From the NCBI GenBank assembly GCA_900544705.1, contig UQWH01000001.1, positions 1 through 64,000 of the forward strand: a DNA stretch of 64,000 nt. Direction: 5' to 3'. This document shows positions 1 to 9,276 of the stretch, in pieces. Each line of letters starts with the position of its first letter. Positions within the stretch are counted from its first letter, which is position 1. The notes below the pieces were generated by a model. It was given only the letters and a program-made list of their open reading frames with translations. It had not been told where the DNA came from and searched no databases. This DNA is from an uncultured Eubacteriales bacterium. Its GTDB lineage: Bacteria > Bacillota > Clostridia > Oscillospirales > Oscillospiraceae. The translations under genes and the position numbers were made by a program.

Positions 1-345
1 TTCGACACCTATGTCGGCGAGCGCGGGACGCTCCTTTCCGGCGGGCAGAAACAGCGCGTGAGCATCGCGCGCATCTTCCTCAAAAATCCGCCCATCCTGA
101 TCCTGGACGAAGCCACGAGCGCGCTGGACAGCGTGACGGAGTCGAAAATTCAGTCCGCACTGGATGCGCTGGCCGTCGGCCGCACGACGCTCATCATCGC
201 GCATCGGCTGTCCACCATCCGCAGCGCCTCGCGGATCCTTGTCGTCAGCGGCGGAAAGATCGTCGAGCAGGGCACGCATGAAGAGCTGATGGCACATGGC
301 GGCCTGTACGCCGAGCTGCGGAAAACCCAAAATTTATCTGTCTAG
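1..345 (+). CDS. ABC exporter ATP-binding C-terminus (partial)
   Basis: The window begins inside this gene, so only the last 114 residues are visible. They are the C-terminal half of an ABC nucleotide-binding domain: signature LSGGQKQR (visible residues 12-19), Walker B ILILDEATSALD and the switch histidine in IIAHRLST, followed by the usual ending around EQGTHEELMAHGGLYAEL. That last pattern is typical of exporters with the membrane domain fused in front of the ATPase (MsbA/LmrA-like type), which couple ATP hydrolysis to export of lipids, drugs or peptides. Substrate cannot be told. The next gene has its own promoter, so this is the end of a transcription unit. Confidence 0.9.
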   Translation, partial: FDTYVGERGTLLSGGQKQRVSIARIFLKNPPILILDEATSALDSVTESKIQSALDALAVGRTTLIIAHRLSTIRSASRILVVSGGKIVEQGTHEELMAHGGLYAELRKTQNLSV

Positions 346-387
346 GGAACTTTCCTCTCCGCAAATCGTCGAAAACGGAAGATTTAC

Positions 388-416
388 TTGCTTTTTTGGT
401 AAATGTCCGCTATAAT
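388..416 (+). promoter_or_regulatory. sigma-A-type promoter of the amino-sugar operon
   Basis: TTGCTT (388-393), a 17-base spacer and TATAAT (411-416) lie about 70 bases before the TTG start at 488. No clear operator was seen. Confidence 0.6.
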
Positions 417-487
417 AACATGCAATGTACACCGGACCGTAGTCCGACTCATAGAATGAGAAAAATTACAGAGAGGATGATACCGTT

Positions 488-1561
488 TTGACCAACTGCG
501 CAGAATCGGCTATCCGACACTTTCAAATTGAAGGAACTCCCGTGAGCTGCTCCGAATTCGGCGGCGGCCACATCAACCTGACCTGCAAGGTAAAGACCGA
601 CAGCGGAAAGTCCTATATTTTGCAGCGGATCAACCAGTATGTTTTCACCGACCCCAAGGCGGTCATGGAAAACGTCGGCGCCGTGACGGAGTATCTCCGC
701 ACCCGCGTCAGCAACCCCAGCGAGATCCTGCATTTTATTCTTTCCGATTCCGGCACATACTATTATGTAGACGAGACCGGTGAATACTGGCGCTGCTATG
801 AATTCGCCGACGGCATCTGCCTGGACCTCCCGGAATCCGACAAGGACTTTTATGAAAGCGCCATCGCGTTCGGCCGTTTTCAGGAGCTGCTGCGCGATTT
901 CCCCGCGGAAACGCTGCATGAAACCATCCCGCTGTTCCACAACACCATCAACCGCTACCGTCTGTTCCGCGAAGCGGTGCAGGCCGACCGCGCCGGCCGC
1001 GCGGCCGGGGTGCAGGAGGACATTGCCTTCCTCCTTGCCCGCGAGGACGAGGGCGGCACGATCTGCCGCCTGCTCGACAGCGGCGAGCTTCCTCTGCGCG
1101 TGACCCACAACGACACCAAGCTCAATAACGTCCTGCTCGACTGCAAGACGCGCAAAGCGCTGTGCGTGCTGGACCTCGACACGGTCATGCCCGGCTCCTC
1201 GCTCTACGACTACGGCGATTCCATCCGCTTCGGCGCGGCGACCGCACCGGAGGACGAGAAGGATCTGTCCAAGATGGGCGTCAACCTGCATCTGTTCCGG
1301 GTGTATACCTCCGGCTATCTCGCCGCCTGCCCGAGCCTGACAGCCAAGGAGCGTGAGCTGCTGCCCCTCGGCGCGAAGATCATGACGCTGGAACTGGCGA
1401 CCCGCTTCCTCGCCGACTACCTCGACGGCGACCGCTATTTCAAGGTCGCCTACCCCGAGCACAACCTCGTCCGCGCCCGCGCGCAGATGAAGCTCGTGGC
1501 GGATATGGAGAAAAAGTGGGACGAAATGCAGAAGATCGTCGCAGAAGAAACCGCTCGATAA
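488..1561 (+). CDS. NahK-like N-acetylhexosamine 1-kinase (APH-fold phosphotransferase)
   Basis: A 357-residue kinase of the aminoglycoside-phosphotransferase fold. The Brenner-type catalytic motif HNDTKLNNVLLD places the catalytic Asp at residue 209, and the metal-binding segment reads DLDTVMPGSSLYDYGD. This pairing is characteristic of N-acetylhexosamine 1-kinases (NahK/LnpB), which phosphorylate GlcNAc or GalNAc at the anomeric carbon in lacto-N-biose and mucin-sugar use. The following ROK protein and NagA support an amino-sugar role. The start is TTG at 488 because the nearby ATG at 478 runs into a stop after four codons; GAGAGG lies about ten bases upstream. The exact substrate is inferred. 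Confidence 0.8.
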   Translation: MTNCAESAIRHFQIEGTPVSCSEFGGGHINLTCKVKTDSGKSYILQRINQYVFTDPKAVMENVGAVTEYLRTRVSNPSEILHFILSDSGTYYYVDETGEYWRCYEFADGICLDLPESDKDFYESAIAFGRFQELLRDFPAETLHETIPLFHNTINRYRLFREAVQADRAGRAAGVQEDIAFLLAREDEGGTICRLLDSGELPLRVTHNDTKLNNVLLDCKTRKALCVLDLDTVMPGSSLYDYGDSIRFGAATAPEDEKDLSKMGVNLHLFRVYTSGYLAACPSLTAKERELLPLGAKIMTLELATRFLADYLDGDRYFKVAYPEHNLVRARAQMKLVADMEKKWDEMQKIVAEETAR

Positions 1562-1576
1562 CAACGGAGGAATACT

Positions 1577-2959
1577 ATGAACTATCTGGGAATCGACTAT
1601 TCGATCAAACATCTTCCGGCGCTTGACCCGGACTTTATCCCCTTCGGTGTCTGGCTCGACGCCTATGAAAAGGGCGCGGAAAAACCCCTGACCATCGCGC
1701 TGGAGCGTGACCGCGGCCAGATCGCCGTCCGCCGCACGAAGATCCACGGCACGCCGGAGCTGGCGGAGGCAGATTACCGCTTCGTCGAGCGCTATGTCAA
1801 GTTCCTGCTGTGGTCCATCGGCGGCTTCCGCATCTGGATCGGCGGCGATCACGCGCTGGCACAGAGATTGCAGAAGGCCTACACGCTCGAAGGCGAGCGT
1901 AAGTTCGACGTGCAGTTCATGCAGGACGTGTATGAGGTTCCCTTTGAGGTCATCGACTGCACGCCGGAGGAATGCCCGAAGGAAAACGAGTCCTCCGTCT
2001 CCATCGGCGGCCATATGGAGGGCTGTCGCATCGGCTTCGACGCGGGCGGCTCGGACCGCAAGGTTTCCGCCGTCATCGACGGCAAGACTGTCTATTCCGA
2101 GGAGGTCGTCTGGCACCCCAAGACGGAATCCGACCCGCAGTATCACTTTGACGGCATCGTTTCCGCGTTCCGCACGGCGGCGTCCAAGATGCCGCGCGTG
2201 GACGGTATCGGCGTGTCCTCCGCGGGCGTTTTCATCGGCAACAGTCCGATGGTGTCCTCCCTCTTTATTAAAGTACCGCGCGAAAAGCGCGATCTGGTCA
2301 AGACCATCTACGACCGCGCGGCGCGCGAGCTGGGCGACGTGCCCATCGTGGTCGCCAACGACGGCGACGTGACCGCGCTGGCCGGCGCAATGGGGCTGGA
2401 ATGCGGCTCCGTCATGGGCATGGCCATGGGCACAAGCGAAGCCGTCGGCTATGTGGACGCAGACGGCAACGTCCTCGGCTGGCTCAACGAGCTGGCTTTC
2501 GCGCCGGTCGACCTCTTTGAGGGCGCCATGGCCGACGAATGGTCCACGGACATCGGCGTCGGCTGCAAGTATTTCTCTCAGGATGCCGTCATCAAGCTGG
2601 CTCCTCGCGCGGGCATCGCACTGGGTGAAGATCTGACCCCGGCAGAAAAGCTCAAGGCCGTGCAGGAGCTGATGGCGCAGGGTGACGCGCGCGCAAAGGA
2701 AATTTACGAATCCATCGGCACCTATCTTGCCCACACCATGAAGCTCTACTGCCGCTTCTACGACGTGCATCACATGATCGTGCTCGGCCGCGTGATGTCC
2801 GGCGAAGGCGGAAGCGTCATTCTCGATACCTGCCTGCGTGTCATGCAGGAGGAGTATCCGGAGCTGGCCGCCAAGGTGCGCGTGATGCTCCCGGACGAAA
2901 AGACCCGCCGCGTCGGGCAGTCCGTCGCCGCCGCCAGCCTGCCGGAGTGCAGAAAGTAA
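1577..2959 (+). CDS. ROK-family protein with an N-terminal extra domain
   Basis: 460 residues, much longer than the usual ~300-residue ROK sugar kinase. Residues ~1-150 form a region I do not recognise; the ROK/actin-like ATPase part begins near GFDAGGSDRKVSAV (~155) and continues through GIGVSSAGVFIG, VVANDGDVTALAG (with the expected catalytic-type Asp) and GMAMGTSEAVGYVD. The family's zinc motif CxCGxxGCxE is not apparent. It starts 15 bases after the NahK-like kinase with a GGAGG site (1565-1569) before the ATG. Context suggests phosphorylation of an amino sugar at C6 (for example GlcNAc) to feed NagA, but the missing zinc motif and the extension make the substrate uncertain. Confidence 0.8.
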   Translation: MNYLGIDYSIKHLPALDPDFIPFGVWLDAYEKGAEKPLTIALERDRGQIAVRRTKIHGTPELAEADYRFVERYVKFLLWSIGGFRIWIGGDHALAQRLQKAYTLEGERKFDVQFMQDVYEVPFEVIDCTPEECPKENESSVSIGGHMEGCRIGFDAGGSDRKVSAVIDGKTVYSEEVVWHPKTESDPQYHFDGIVSAFRTAASKMPRVDGIGVSSAGVFIGNSPMVSSLFIKVPREKRDLVKTIYDRAARELGDVPIVVANDGDVTALAGAMGLECGSVMGMAMGTSEAVGYVDADGNVLGWLNELAFAPVDLFEGAMADEWSTDIGVGCKYFSQDAVIKLAPRAGIALGEDLTPAEKLKAVQELMAQGDARAKEIYESIGTYLAHTMKLYCRFYDVHHMIVLGRVMSGEGGSVILDTCLRVMQEEYPELAAKVRVMLPDEKTRRVGQSVAAASLPECRK

Positions 2960-2970
2960 CATGACCCGAT

Positions 2971-2996
2971 CCGCGGGGCTTTCCCCAGTCCCGCGG
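2971..2996 (+). other. intercistronic hairpin before nagA
   Basis: CCGCGGG (2971-2977) can pair with CCCGCGG (2990-2996) in the 63-base gap between the ROK gene and nagA. There is only a weak T-rich stretch after it, so it may be a partial terminator or RNA-processing stem rather than a full stop. Confidence 0.35.
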
Positions 2997-3022
2997 GTTG
3001 ATTTTTATCACGGAGGAAACCA

Positions 3023-4156
3023 ATGAATTTCAAAAATGCAATGATTTATACGGAAGATTTCCGTTTCGTTCCCGGTGCATTTTCCGTGGAAAACGGGAAG
3101 TTTTCCAACGTTCTGGGTGCGCCGCAGGCGGATGCCGTCGATCTGCACGGTGCGTATGTCATCCCCGGCCTGATCGACGTCCACAACCACGGCAATTCCG
3201 GCGCGGACTTCTCCGACGGCGACTATGACGGCCTCGTGAAGATGGCCGGGTATCTGGCTAAAAACGGCGTGACCTCCTTCGCGCCCGCGTCCATGACGCT
3301 GCCCTACGACGTGCTGGAAAAGGCCTTCGCCACCGCGCGCCGTCTGGCTGACGAGGCTCCGGAGGGTAAGGCCGTCCTGCGCGGCATCCAGATGGAAGGG
3401 CCGTTCTTCTCCGAGAAGAAAAAAGGCGCGCAGAATGGCGCGTATCTGCGCGACCCGGACTTCGCCGCCTTCCGGAAGCTCTATGAGGGCTGCGGCGGCC
3501 TTGTGCGCATCATCGACGTCGCACCGGAGCTGCCGGGCGCTTGCGAATTCGTCCGCCAGGCCAAGGAGCTGTGCACCGTTTCCATCGCGCATACCGACGC
3601 AGACTATGACGCGGCGCGCGCTGCGGTCGAGGCGGGCGTGACCCATCTGACCCACCTCTTCAACGCCATGCCCCCCCTGCACCACCGCAAGCCCGGCGTG
3701 ATCGGCGCGGCGGCCGAGGCAGAGCAGGTCACGGCCGAGCTGATCACCGACGGCCAGCACATCCACCCCTCCGCCGTACGGCTGGCCTTCCGCCTGTTCG
3801 GACCGGAGCGTATGGTCATCATCTCCGACGCGCTGCGCTGCTGCGGTATGCCCGACGGCGAATATGAGCTGGGCGGGCAGGCCGTGTTCCTCAAGGGCGG
3901 CGTCGCGCGGCTGGCCGACGGCACCATCGCAGGCTCGGCCACGAATCTCTACGACTGTATGCTCCGCGCGATCTCCTTTGGCATTGCGAAGGAGGACGCC
4001 GTGCGCGCTGCGACGTGGAACCCGGCGCGGCAGATCGGCTGTCTGGACACCGTCGGCTCCATTGCCGACGGCAAACGCGCCGATTTCGTCGTCTGCGACG
4101 AGAATCTGAACCGCAAGGCCGTCTGGCTGGGCGGCAAAGAGCTGAATTATAAATAA
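3023..4156 (+). CDS. nagA: N-acetylglucosamine-6-phosphate deacetylase
   Basis: 377 residues, normal length for NagA, an amidohydrolase that removes acetate from GlcNAc-6-P to give glucosamine-6-P for glycolysis or wall synthesis. Metal and catalytic residues are in place: HxH at His54/His56 in GLIDVHNHG, Glu125 in QMEGPFF, histidines in SIAHTDAD and LTHLFNAMPPLHHR, substrate loop ITDGQHIHPSAV and catalytic Asp269 in IISDALRCCG. The ATG has an AC-GGAGG-AAACCA leader. It closes the operon with the two kinases and ends at a terminator that has been split by a mobile element. Confidence 0.95.
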   Translation: MNFKNAMIYTEDFRFVPGAFSVENGKFSNVLGAPQADAVDLHGAYVIPGLIDVHNHGNSGADFSDGDYDGLVKMAGYLAKNGVTSFAPASMTLPYDVLEKAFATARRLADEAPEGKAVLRGIQMEGPFFSEKKKGAQNGAYLRDPDFAAFRKLYEGCGGLVRIIDVAPELPGACEFVRQAKELCTVSIAHTDADYDAARAAVEAGVTHLTHLFNAMPPLHHRKPGVIGAAAEAEQVTAELITDGQHIHPSAVRLAFRLFGPERMVIISDALRCCGMPDGEYELGGQAVFLKGGVARLADGTIAGSATNLYDCMLRAISFGIAKEDAVRAATWNPARQIGCLDTVGSIADGKRADFVVCDENLNRKAVWLGGKELNYK

Positions 4157-4171
4157 TATAAATAAAGAGAA

Positions 4172-4210
4172 AAGGCTGCCCGGAGAAGCTATGCTTTTCC
4201 GGGCAGCCTT
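4172..4210 (+). terminator. nagA/lipid-kinase terminator, left copy
   Basis: A near-perfect hairpin with 12-bp outer arms (AAGGCTGCCCGG/CCGGGCAGCCTT) 15 bases after nagA. The convergent lipid kinase lies on the other side, so it probably served both genes. Its twin is at 4471-4509. Confidence 0.8.
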
Positions 4211-4470
4211 CAGCTTGTCAAAAAAGTCCAAAAGGACTTTTTTGACAAGCTGCCTACAAAATTGCAAAATCAATATTTGTAGTATTATTTTGCAATTTTG
4301 ATCGCTGCGGCGGGTTATTGAACGCGAAAGGGAACCCATCTCCGCGCCAAGTGCCGCCGCTATGCGGCGGTTGCGCTCCGAAACGCCTCGCTGCGGCTCG
4401 GTGTGACGGTTCCCTTTCACACTATTCTTCCCTCCGAAACTTTCGGCTGGATAGGTTTTTTGACAGTCTG
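4211..4470. mobile_element. terminator-targeting MITE, copy A
   Basis: A 260-base non-coding element repeated at 10777-11036 and, shortened, at 18439-18632. Imperfect terminal inverted repeats read CAGCTTGTCAAAAAAG at the left and, as reverse complement of the right end, CAGACTGTCAAAAAAC. The left end is also a 42-base palindrome (19-bp arms, loop AAAA). The interior contains further stems, including GCCGCCGC/GCGGCGG and GGGAACC/GGTTCCC. The nagA terminator hairpin is present on both flanks (38 of 39 bases identical), which looks like a target duplication. There is no coding capacity; the ends resemble the IS1182-like relic at 16552-17074, its probable source of transposase. Confidence 0.85.
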
Positions 4471-4509
4471 AAAGCTGCCCGGAGAAGCTATGCTTTTCCG
4501 GGCAGCCTT
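4471..4509 (-). terminator. terminator hairpin, right copy
   Basis: Same 39-base hairpin as 4172-4210 with one difference (third base A for G). It lies 11 bases after the stop of the minus-strand lipid kinase and should end that gene. Confidence 0.8.
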
Positions 4510-4519
4510 CTAATTTCCA

Positions 4520-5392
4520 TTACACCGCGGCCGGGACCTTGGAGGTGACGGTGTACTCCGTCACGCCGAGGATGGTCTCGCCGTCGATCTGCAAGGCGCA
4601 GGGGCGGTCGAACTTCACGGTGATCTCGTGGCCGGTCAGGACCTCGACCATTTCCGTATGCTTGACGTGCTCGCCCTTGAAGATGGAAGGGAACACGATC
4701 AGCGTCTTGAGCTTGCCGGAGCCGTACATCACAACGACGGACTGCTCGTGCGCGGCGTTCAGGCGATCCTGCGCGGGCGCGACCTCCATGCCGCCGCCGT
4801 AGTAGCGGCCGTTCATGGTCGGGGCAAGCCAGACCTTGCGGTAGCTGTGGCTCACGCCGTCGACGATGACCGCGGCGTTCGCCGGGTGGAAGTGGAAGAG
4901 CAGGCCCTTGATCGCAATGCCGGTATAGTTGACAGGCTTCGTGGTCGTCGCGCGGAGCTTGTCGCCCACCTCGCAGCAGTAGCCGTCGATGCCGTAGCCG
5001 ATGCCGTTGAGGAAGCGGTAGGTGCGGCCCTTGACCGTCACCGTGGGCAGATTTTCCAGATATTTTTTCACTGGGAAGGGCGCCGCGCCCTTTTCTTTGC
5101 CGAGGTCGTGCAGGAAATCGTTGCCGCTGCCAACGCCGAAATAGAGCAGCTCGTTCGGGATGCCGACGCCCGCCGTGTCGTTGATGAAGCGGTTGAGCGT
5201 GCCGTCGCCGCCGCAGAGCACCACATCCTCATCCGCCGGGATCGTGCGGAAGAAATCCTCATAATCGGCGATTTTCGTCATATTATGGTAGGTCAGCGTC
5301 GCGCCCTCCAGCATGGCATCCAGCCTGTGTGCCTCTTCCTCGCCGTGGCCGTTGCCCGCGTGGGGGTTGAACAGAATATGATAGGTTTTCAT
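4520..5392 (-). CDS. diacylglycerol/lipid kinase (DagK/YegS type)
   Basis: 290 residues from the ATG at 5392; the longer reading frame is rejected because AGAGAGAA lies right before this ATG and the protein then begins MKTYHILFNPHAGNGHG, the standard family start. The nucleotide site VVLCGGDGTLNRFIND and the GIGYGIDGYCCEVGDK segment are typical of DAGK-catalytic-domain proteins, which phosphorylate diacylglycerol or related lipids at the inner membrane face and recycle lipids into phosphatidic acid. A second family member lies at 50998-51912. Substrate identity is inferred from family only. Confidence 0.88.
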   Translation of the reverse strand: MKTYHILFNPHAGNGHGEEEAHRLDAMLEGATLTYHNMTKIADYEDFFRTIPADEDVVLCGGDGTLNRFINDTAGVGIPNELLYFGVGSGNDFLHDLGKEKGAAPFPVKKYLENLPTVTVKGRTYRFLNGIGYGIDGYCCEVGDKLRATTTKPVNYTGIAIKGLLFHFHPANAAVIVDGVSHSYRKVWLAPTMNGRYYGGGMEVAPAQDRLNAAHEQSVVVMYGSGKLKTLIVFPSIFKGEHVKHTEMVEVLTGHEITVKFDRPCALQIDGETILGVTEYTVTSKVPAAV

Positions 5393-5579
5393 GGCGTTCT
5401 CTCTCTTTCCCGCAGGAGCCCGCAGCTCTGCCATTTTATGCCTGTATTATATCGGTTTTTGCCGCCATGGCGCAATGGGCAATCGACCTTTTTTGCCCAA
5501 TAATGTGCCGCATTGCCGAACTTTCCGCAAATTTCCGCCGCACAAACGCAAATGTTTCATATTCAAAGACATTCGGGGC

Positions 5580-5607
5580 TTGACAACAGAATTATTTGTG
5601 CTATGAT
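5580..5607 (+). promoter_or_regulatory. metK promoter
   Basis: TTGACA (5580-5585), 16 bases, TATGAT (5602-5607). The transcript would start about ten bases before the S-box aptamer, exactly where a riboswitch leader should begin. Confidence 0.8.
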
Positions 5608-5624
5608 AGATATAAATTTCATAA

Positions 5625-5758
5625 CCTTATCGAGAGTGGCGGAGGGACTGGCCCGATGAAGCCCGACAACCTGCGTAAGCAAGGTGCCAATTCCAGCGAT
5701 TTGATCGACAGATGAGGACACAACTGCGTACCCTGTCGAAGAAGCAGGGTATTTTTTT
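5625..5758 (+). promoter_or_regulatory. SAM-I (S-box) riboswitch with terminator
   Basis: The aptamer matches the S-box consensus closely: P1 strands CTTATC (5625-5630) and GATGAG (5711-5716), then GGCGGAGGGACTGGCCCGA, TGAAGCCCGACAACC and AAGGTGCCAATTCCAGC in order. The expression platform is the hairpin ACCCTG/CAGGGT (5730-5750) followed by a run of seven T. In this class SAM binding stabilises P1 and lets the terminator form, so metK is switched off when SAM is plentiful. Confidence 0.95.
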
Positions 5759-5794
5759 GTTTTGTAAGGTTATGGAAAGGAAGGAAGGATAAAT

Positions 5795-6955
<1,161 letters not shown>

Positions 6956-6978
6956 ATTTCTTCCAGAGGTAATGAACC

Positions 6979-8169
6979 ATGAAGCTGTCCCAGAAAATCA
7001 GCCAGTGTGAGCTGTCGCCCATCCGAAAGTTCTATCCCTACTCGGTGGAGGCGCAGCAGCGCGGCATCACCATCCACCATCTGAACATCGGCCAGCCGGA
7101 CATCAAAACGCCGGAGGCCTACTTTGAGGCGCTGGCAAACTACCGTGAAAACGTGCTGGCCTACGCGCCCTCGCCCGGCATCCCGCCGCTTCTGGCGGCA
7201 GTGCAGCGCTACTACGCCCGGCTGGGCGTGGAGTTTGACACGGACGACATTCTCATCACCACCGGCGGCAGCGAGGCTTTGCTCATCGCGATGCTCTGCA
7301 TCCTCGACGAGGGCAGTGAGATCCTGGTTCCGGAGCCCTTCTACCCCAACTACAACACCTTTATCCGCATGGCCGGCGGCCACATCCGCCCTATCCGGAC
7401 CACACCCGAGGACGGCTACCGCTATGCCACGCGCGAGCAGATCGAACCGCTGATCGATGAAAACACCCGCGCCATCCTCATCACCAACCCCGGCAACCCC
7501 ACCGGCACCGTCCTGACAGACGAGGAGCTGCGTCTGGTGGCGGACATCGCCAAGGAGCACGACCTCTACCTGATCTGCGACGAGGTCTACCGCGAGTTCG
7601 TCTACGACGGTCTGAAGCTGAAAACGGTCGCGTCCTTCTCCGACATCGACGAGAATCTGATTCTGATCGATTCCGTGTCCAAGCGCTTCAGCGCCTGCGG
7701 CGCGCGCATCGGCGCACTGATCAGCCGCAACCGTCCCCTGATGGAAAACGCCATGAAGATCGCTCAGGCGCGCCTGAGCGTGGCGACGCTCGATCAGGTC
7801 GGCGCCGCGGCGCTGTACAGCGTGGAGCCGTCGTACTTTGAAGCCACGCGCGAGGAATACCAGCGCCGCCGCGACGTCTGCTACCGCAAGCTGATGGAGA
7901 TCCCCGGCGTCGTGACGACGGAGCCGAAGGGCGCGTTTTACACCATGGCCAAGCTGCCGGTGGATAACGCCGAGGATTTCCAGATGTATCTGCTGAAGGA
8001 ATTCTCCGATCACAACGAAACCGTCATGTTCGCGCCGGGCAGCGGCTTCTACGCGACCGAGGGCGCGGGGCTGAGCGAGATCCGCATCGCCTATGTCCGC
8101 TGTGCGGAGGAGCTGGAGCGCGCGCTTGATCTGCTGCGCATCGCGATCGAACGCTATAACTCCAAATAA
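6979..8169 (+). CDS. PLP-dependent class I/II aminotransferase
   Basis: 396 residues, fold-type I. The segments LNIGQPDIKTPEAYF (N-terminal arm), LITNPGNPTGTV, ICDEVYREFVYDG and the Schiff-base motif SVSKRFSACGARIG with Lys235 are all present. The pattern is close to aspartate/aromatic aminotransferases of the AspC/PatA group. Being 23 bases behind metK under the S-box suggests a task in methionine or sulfur amino-acid metabolism (for example the keto-methiobutyrate step of salvage), but that is inference; amino donor and acceptor cannot be read from the sequence. Confidence 0.88.
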   Translation: MKLSQKISQCELSPIRKFYPYSVEAQQRGITIHHLNIGQPDIKTPEAYFEALANYRENVLAYAPSPGIPPLLAAVQRYYARLGVEFDTDDILITTGGSEALLIAMLCILDEGSEILVPEPFYPNYNTFIRMAGGHIRPIRTTPEDGYRYATREQIEPLIDENTRAILITNPGNPTGTVLTDEELRLVADIAKEHDLYLICDEVYREFVYDGLKLKTVASFSDIDENLILIDSVSKRFSACGARIGALISRNRPLMENAMKIAQARLSVATLDQVGAAALYSVEPSYFEATREEYQRRRDVCYRKLMEIPGVVTTEPKGAFYTMAKLPVDNAEDFQMYLLKEFSDHNETVMFAPGSGFYATEGAGLSEIRIAYVRCAEELERALDLLRIAIERYNSK

Positions 8170-8183
8170 TGCCTATAAATTTC

Positions 8184-8215
8184 AAGGAGCATCTGACCGA
8201 TGCTCCTTGTTTTTT
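8184..8215 (+). terminator. terminator after the aminotransferase
   Basis: AAGGAGCATC and GATGCTCCTT form a 10-bp stem with a five-base loop, followed by GTTTTTT. Confidence 0.9.
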
Positions 8216-8270
8216 GGGAAAAATCGCCGTTTCCAGAAAATAAGGACTGGAAAAACGCACAATATCACGG

Positions 8271-8276
8271 TATAAT
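8271..8276 (+). promoter_or_regulatory. probable -10 box for holB-ricT
   Basis: A perfect TATAAT 35 bases before the holB start. No convincing -35 box was found at the right distance, so the call rests on the -10 alone. Confidence 0.4.
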
Positions 8277-8310
8277 AAAGTATTGGTGAAACAGAAACGG
8301 AGGGCTGCAC

Positions 8311-9267
8311 GTGGAATTCGGAACATTTCTCGGAAATGAACCGCTCAAACAGCGGCTCGCCTCCGTTCTCGCCAACGGGAAGCTGCACCACAGCTACCTG
8401 CTCTGCGGCCCGGCCGGCTCCGGCAAGCACACGCTGGCGCGCCTTTTGTGCGCCGCGATGGAATGTACCGCCGCGGAAAAACCCTGTCTGCGCTGCCCCC
8501 AGTGCCACAAGGTGCTGCACGGCACGCATCCGGACATCATCACCGTGGACGACCCCGACCGCAAGACCCTACCGGTCAAGCTCATCCGCGACACCTGCGC
8601 CGATCTCTACGTCCGGCCCAACGAGGGCGCGAAGAAGATCTATCTGATCCCCCGCGCGCAGGATCTGAACCCACAGGGGCAGAATGCCCTGCTCAAATGT
8701 ATGGAGGAGCCGCCGGCCTACGGCGTGTTCCTGCTGCTGACCGACAATGCTGAGCGCCTGCTGCCCACCGTGCGCAGCCGGTGTGTCGAGCTGCGGCTTC
8801 AGCCGCTTGCGGACGCCGTTCTGCTGCCCGCTCTGCGGGAGCGCTTCCCGCAGGCGGAGGAAAGCGCCCTGCGCTCCGCCGCCGCGCGCTCCGGCGGTTA
8901 TCTCGGTCAGGCGGAAACCCTGCTGCGCGAGAACAGCACCGACCTTTTCCCGCAGACGAAGAGCTTCCTCGCCGCCTACTGCGCCAAAGACCCCGTCGCG
9001 CTGCTGCGCGTCCTTGTGCCCATGGAAAAGCTCAAGCGAGAAGCGCTGCGGCCCATTCTGACGCAGTGGTACGAGCTGCTTGCGTCGGCGCTCACCGCCC
9101 ACGCCGGGCAGACGGCGCTGCGGCCGGAGTGTGCGCAGGTCGCCTCGGCGCGTTCCGCTGCCGCCCTTCTCTCGTCCATCGACGCCCTGAAAGCGGCACT
9201 CGTCCGGCTCGACGCCAACGTCGGCCCCGGCCACATCTGCGGCGCGCTTTCGATACTTTTACGATAA
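8311..9267 (+). CDS. holB: DNA polymerase III delta' subunit
   Basis: 318 residues with a GTG start preceded by CGGAGGG. It is the clamp-loader AAA+ subunit: Walker A GPAGSGKHT (~32-40), a zinc-binding cluster with four cysteines around CLRCPQC, ALLKCMEEPPAYGVFLLLTDN (sensor region) and the SRC motif in LPTVRSRCVEL. The C-terminal part is the helical collar domain. It loads the beta clamp together with the tau/gamma subunits. ricT follows 9 bases later, the same order as in Bacillus subtilis, which supports the assignment. Confidence 0.93.
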   Translation: MEFGTFLGNEPLKQRLASVLANGKLHHSYLLCGPAGSGKHTLARLLCAAMECTAAEKPCLRCPQCHKVLHGTHPDIITVDDPDRKTLPVKLIRDTCADLYVRPNEGAKKIYLIPRAQDLNPQGQNALLKCMEEPPAYGVFLLLTDNAERLLPTVRSRCVELRLQPLADAVLLPALRERFPQAEESALRSAAARSGGYLGQAETLLRENSTDLFPQTKSFLAAYCAKDPVALLRVLVPMEKLKREALRPILTQWYELLASALTAHAGQTALRPECAQVASARSAAALLSSIDALKAALVRLDANVGPGHICGALSILLR

Positions 9268-9276
9268 GGAGTAACT

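Noticed and set aside
449..2962. 837-residue minus-strand frame
   Set aside because: Antisense to the NahK-like and ROK genes, both of which have clear family motifs and ribosome sites.
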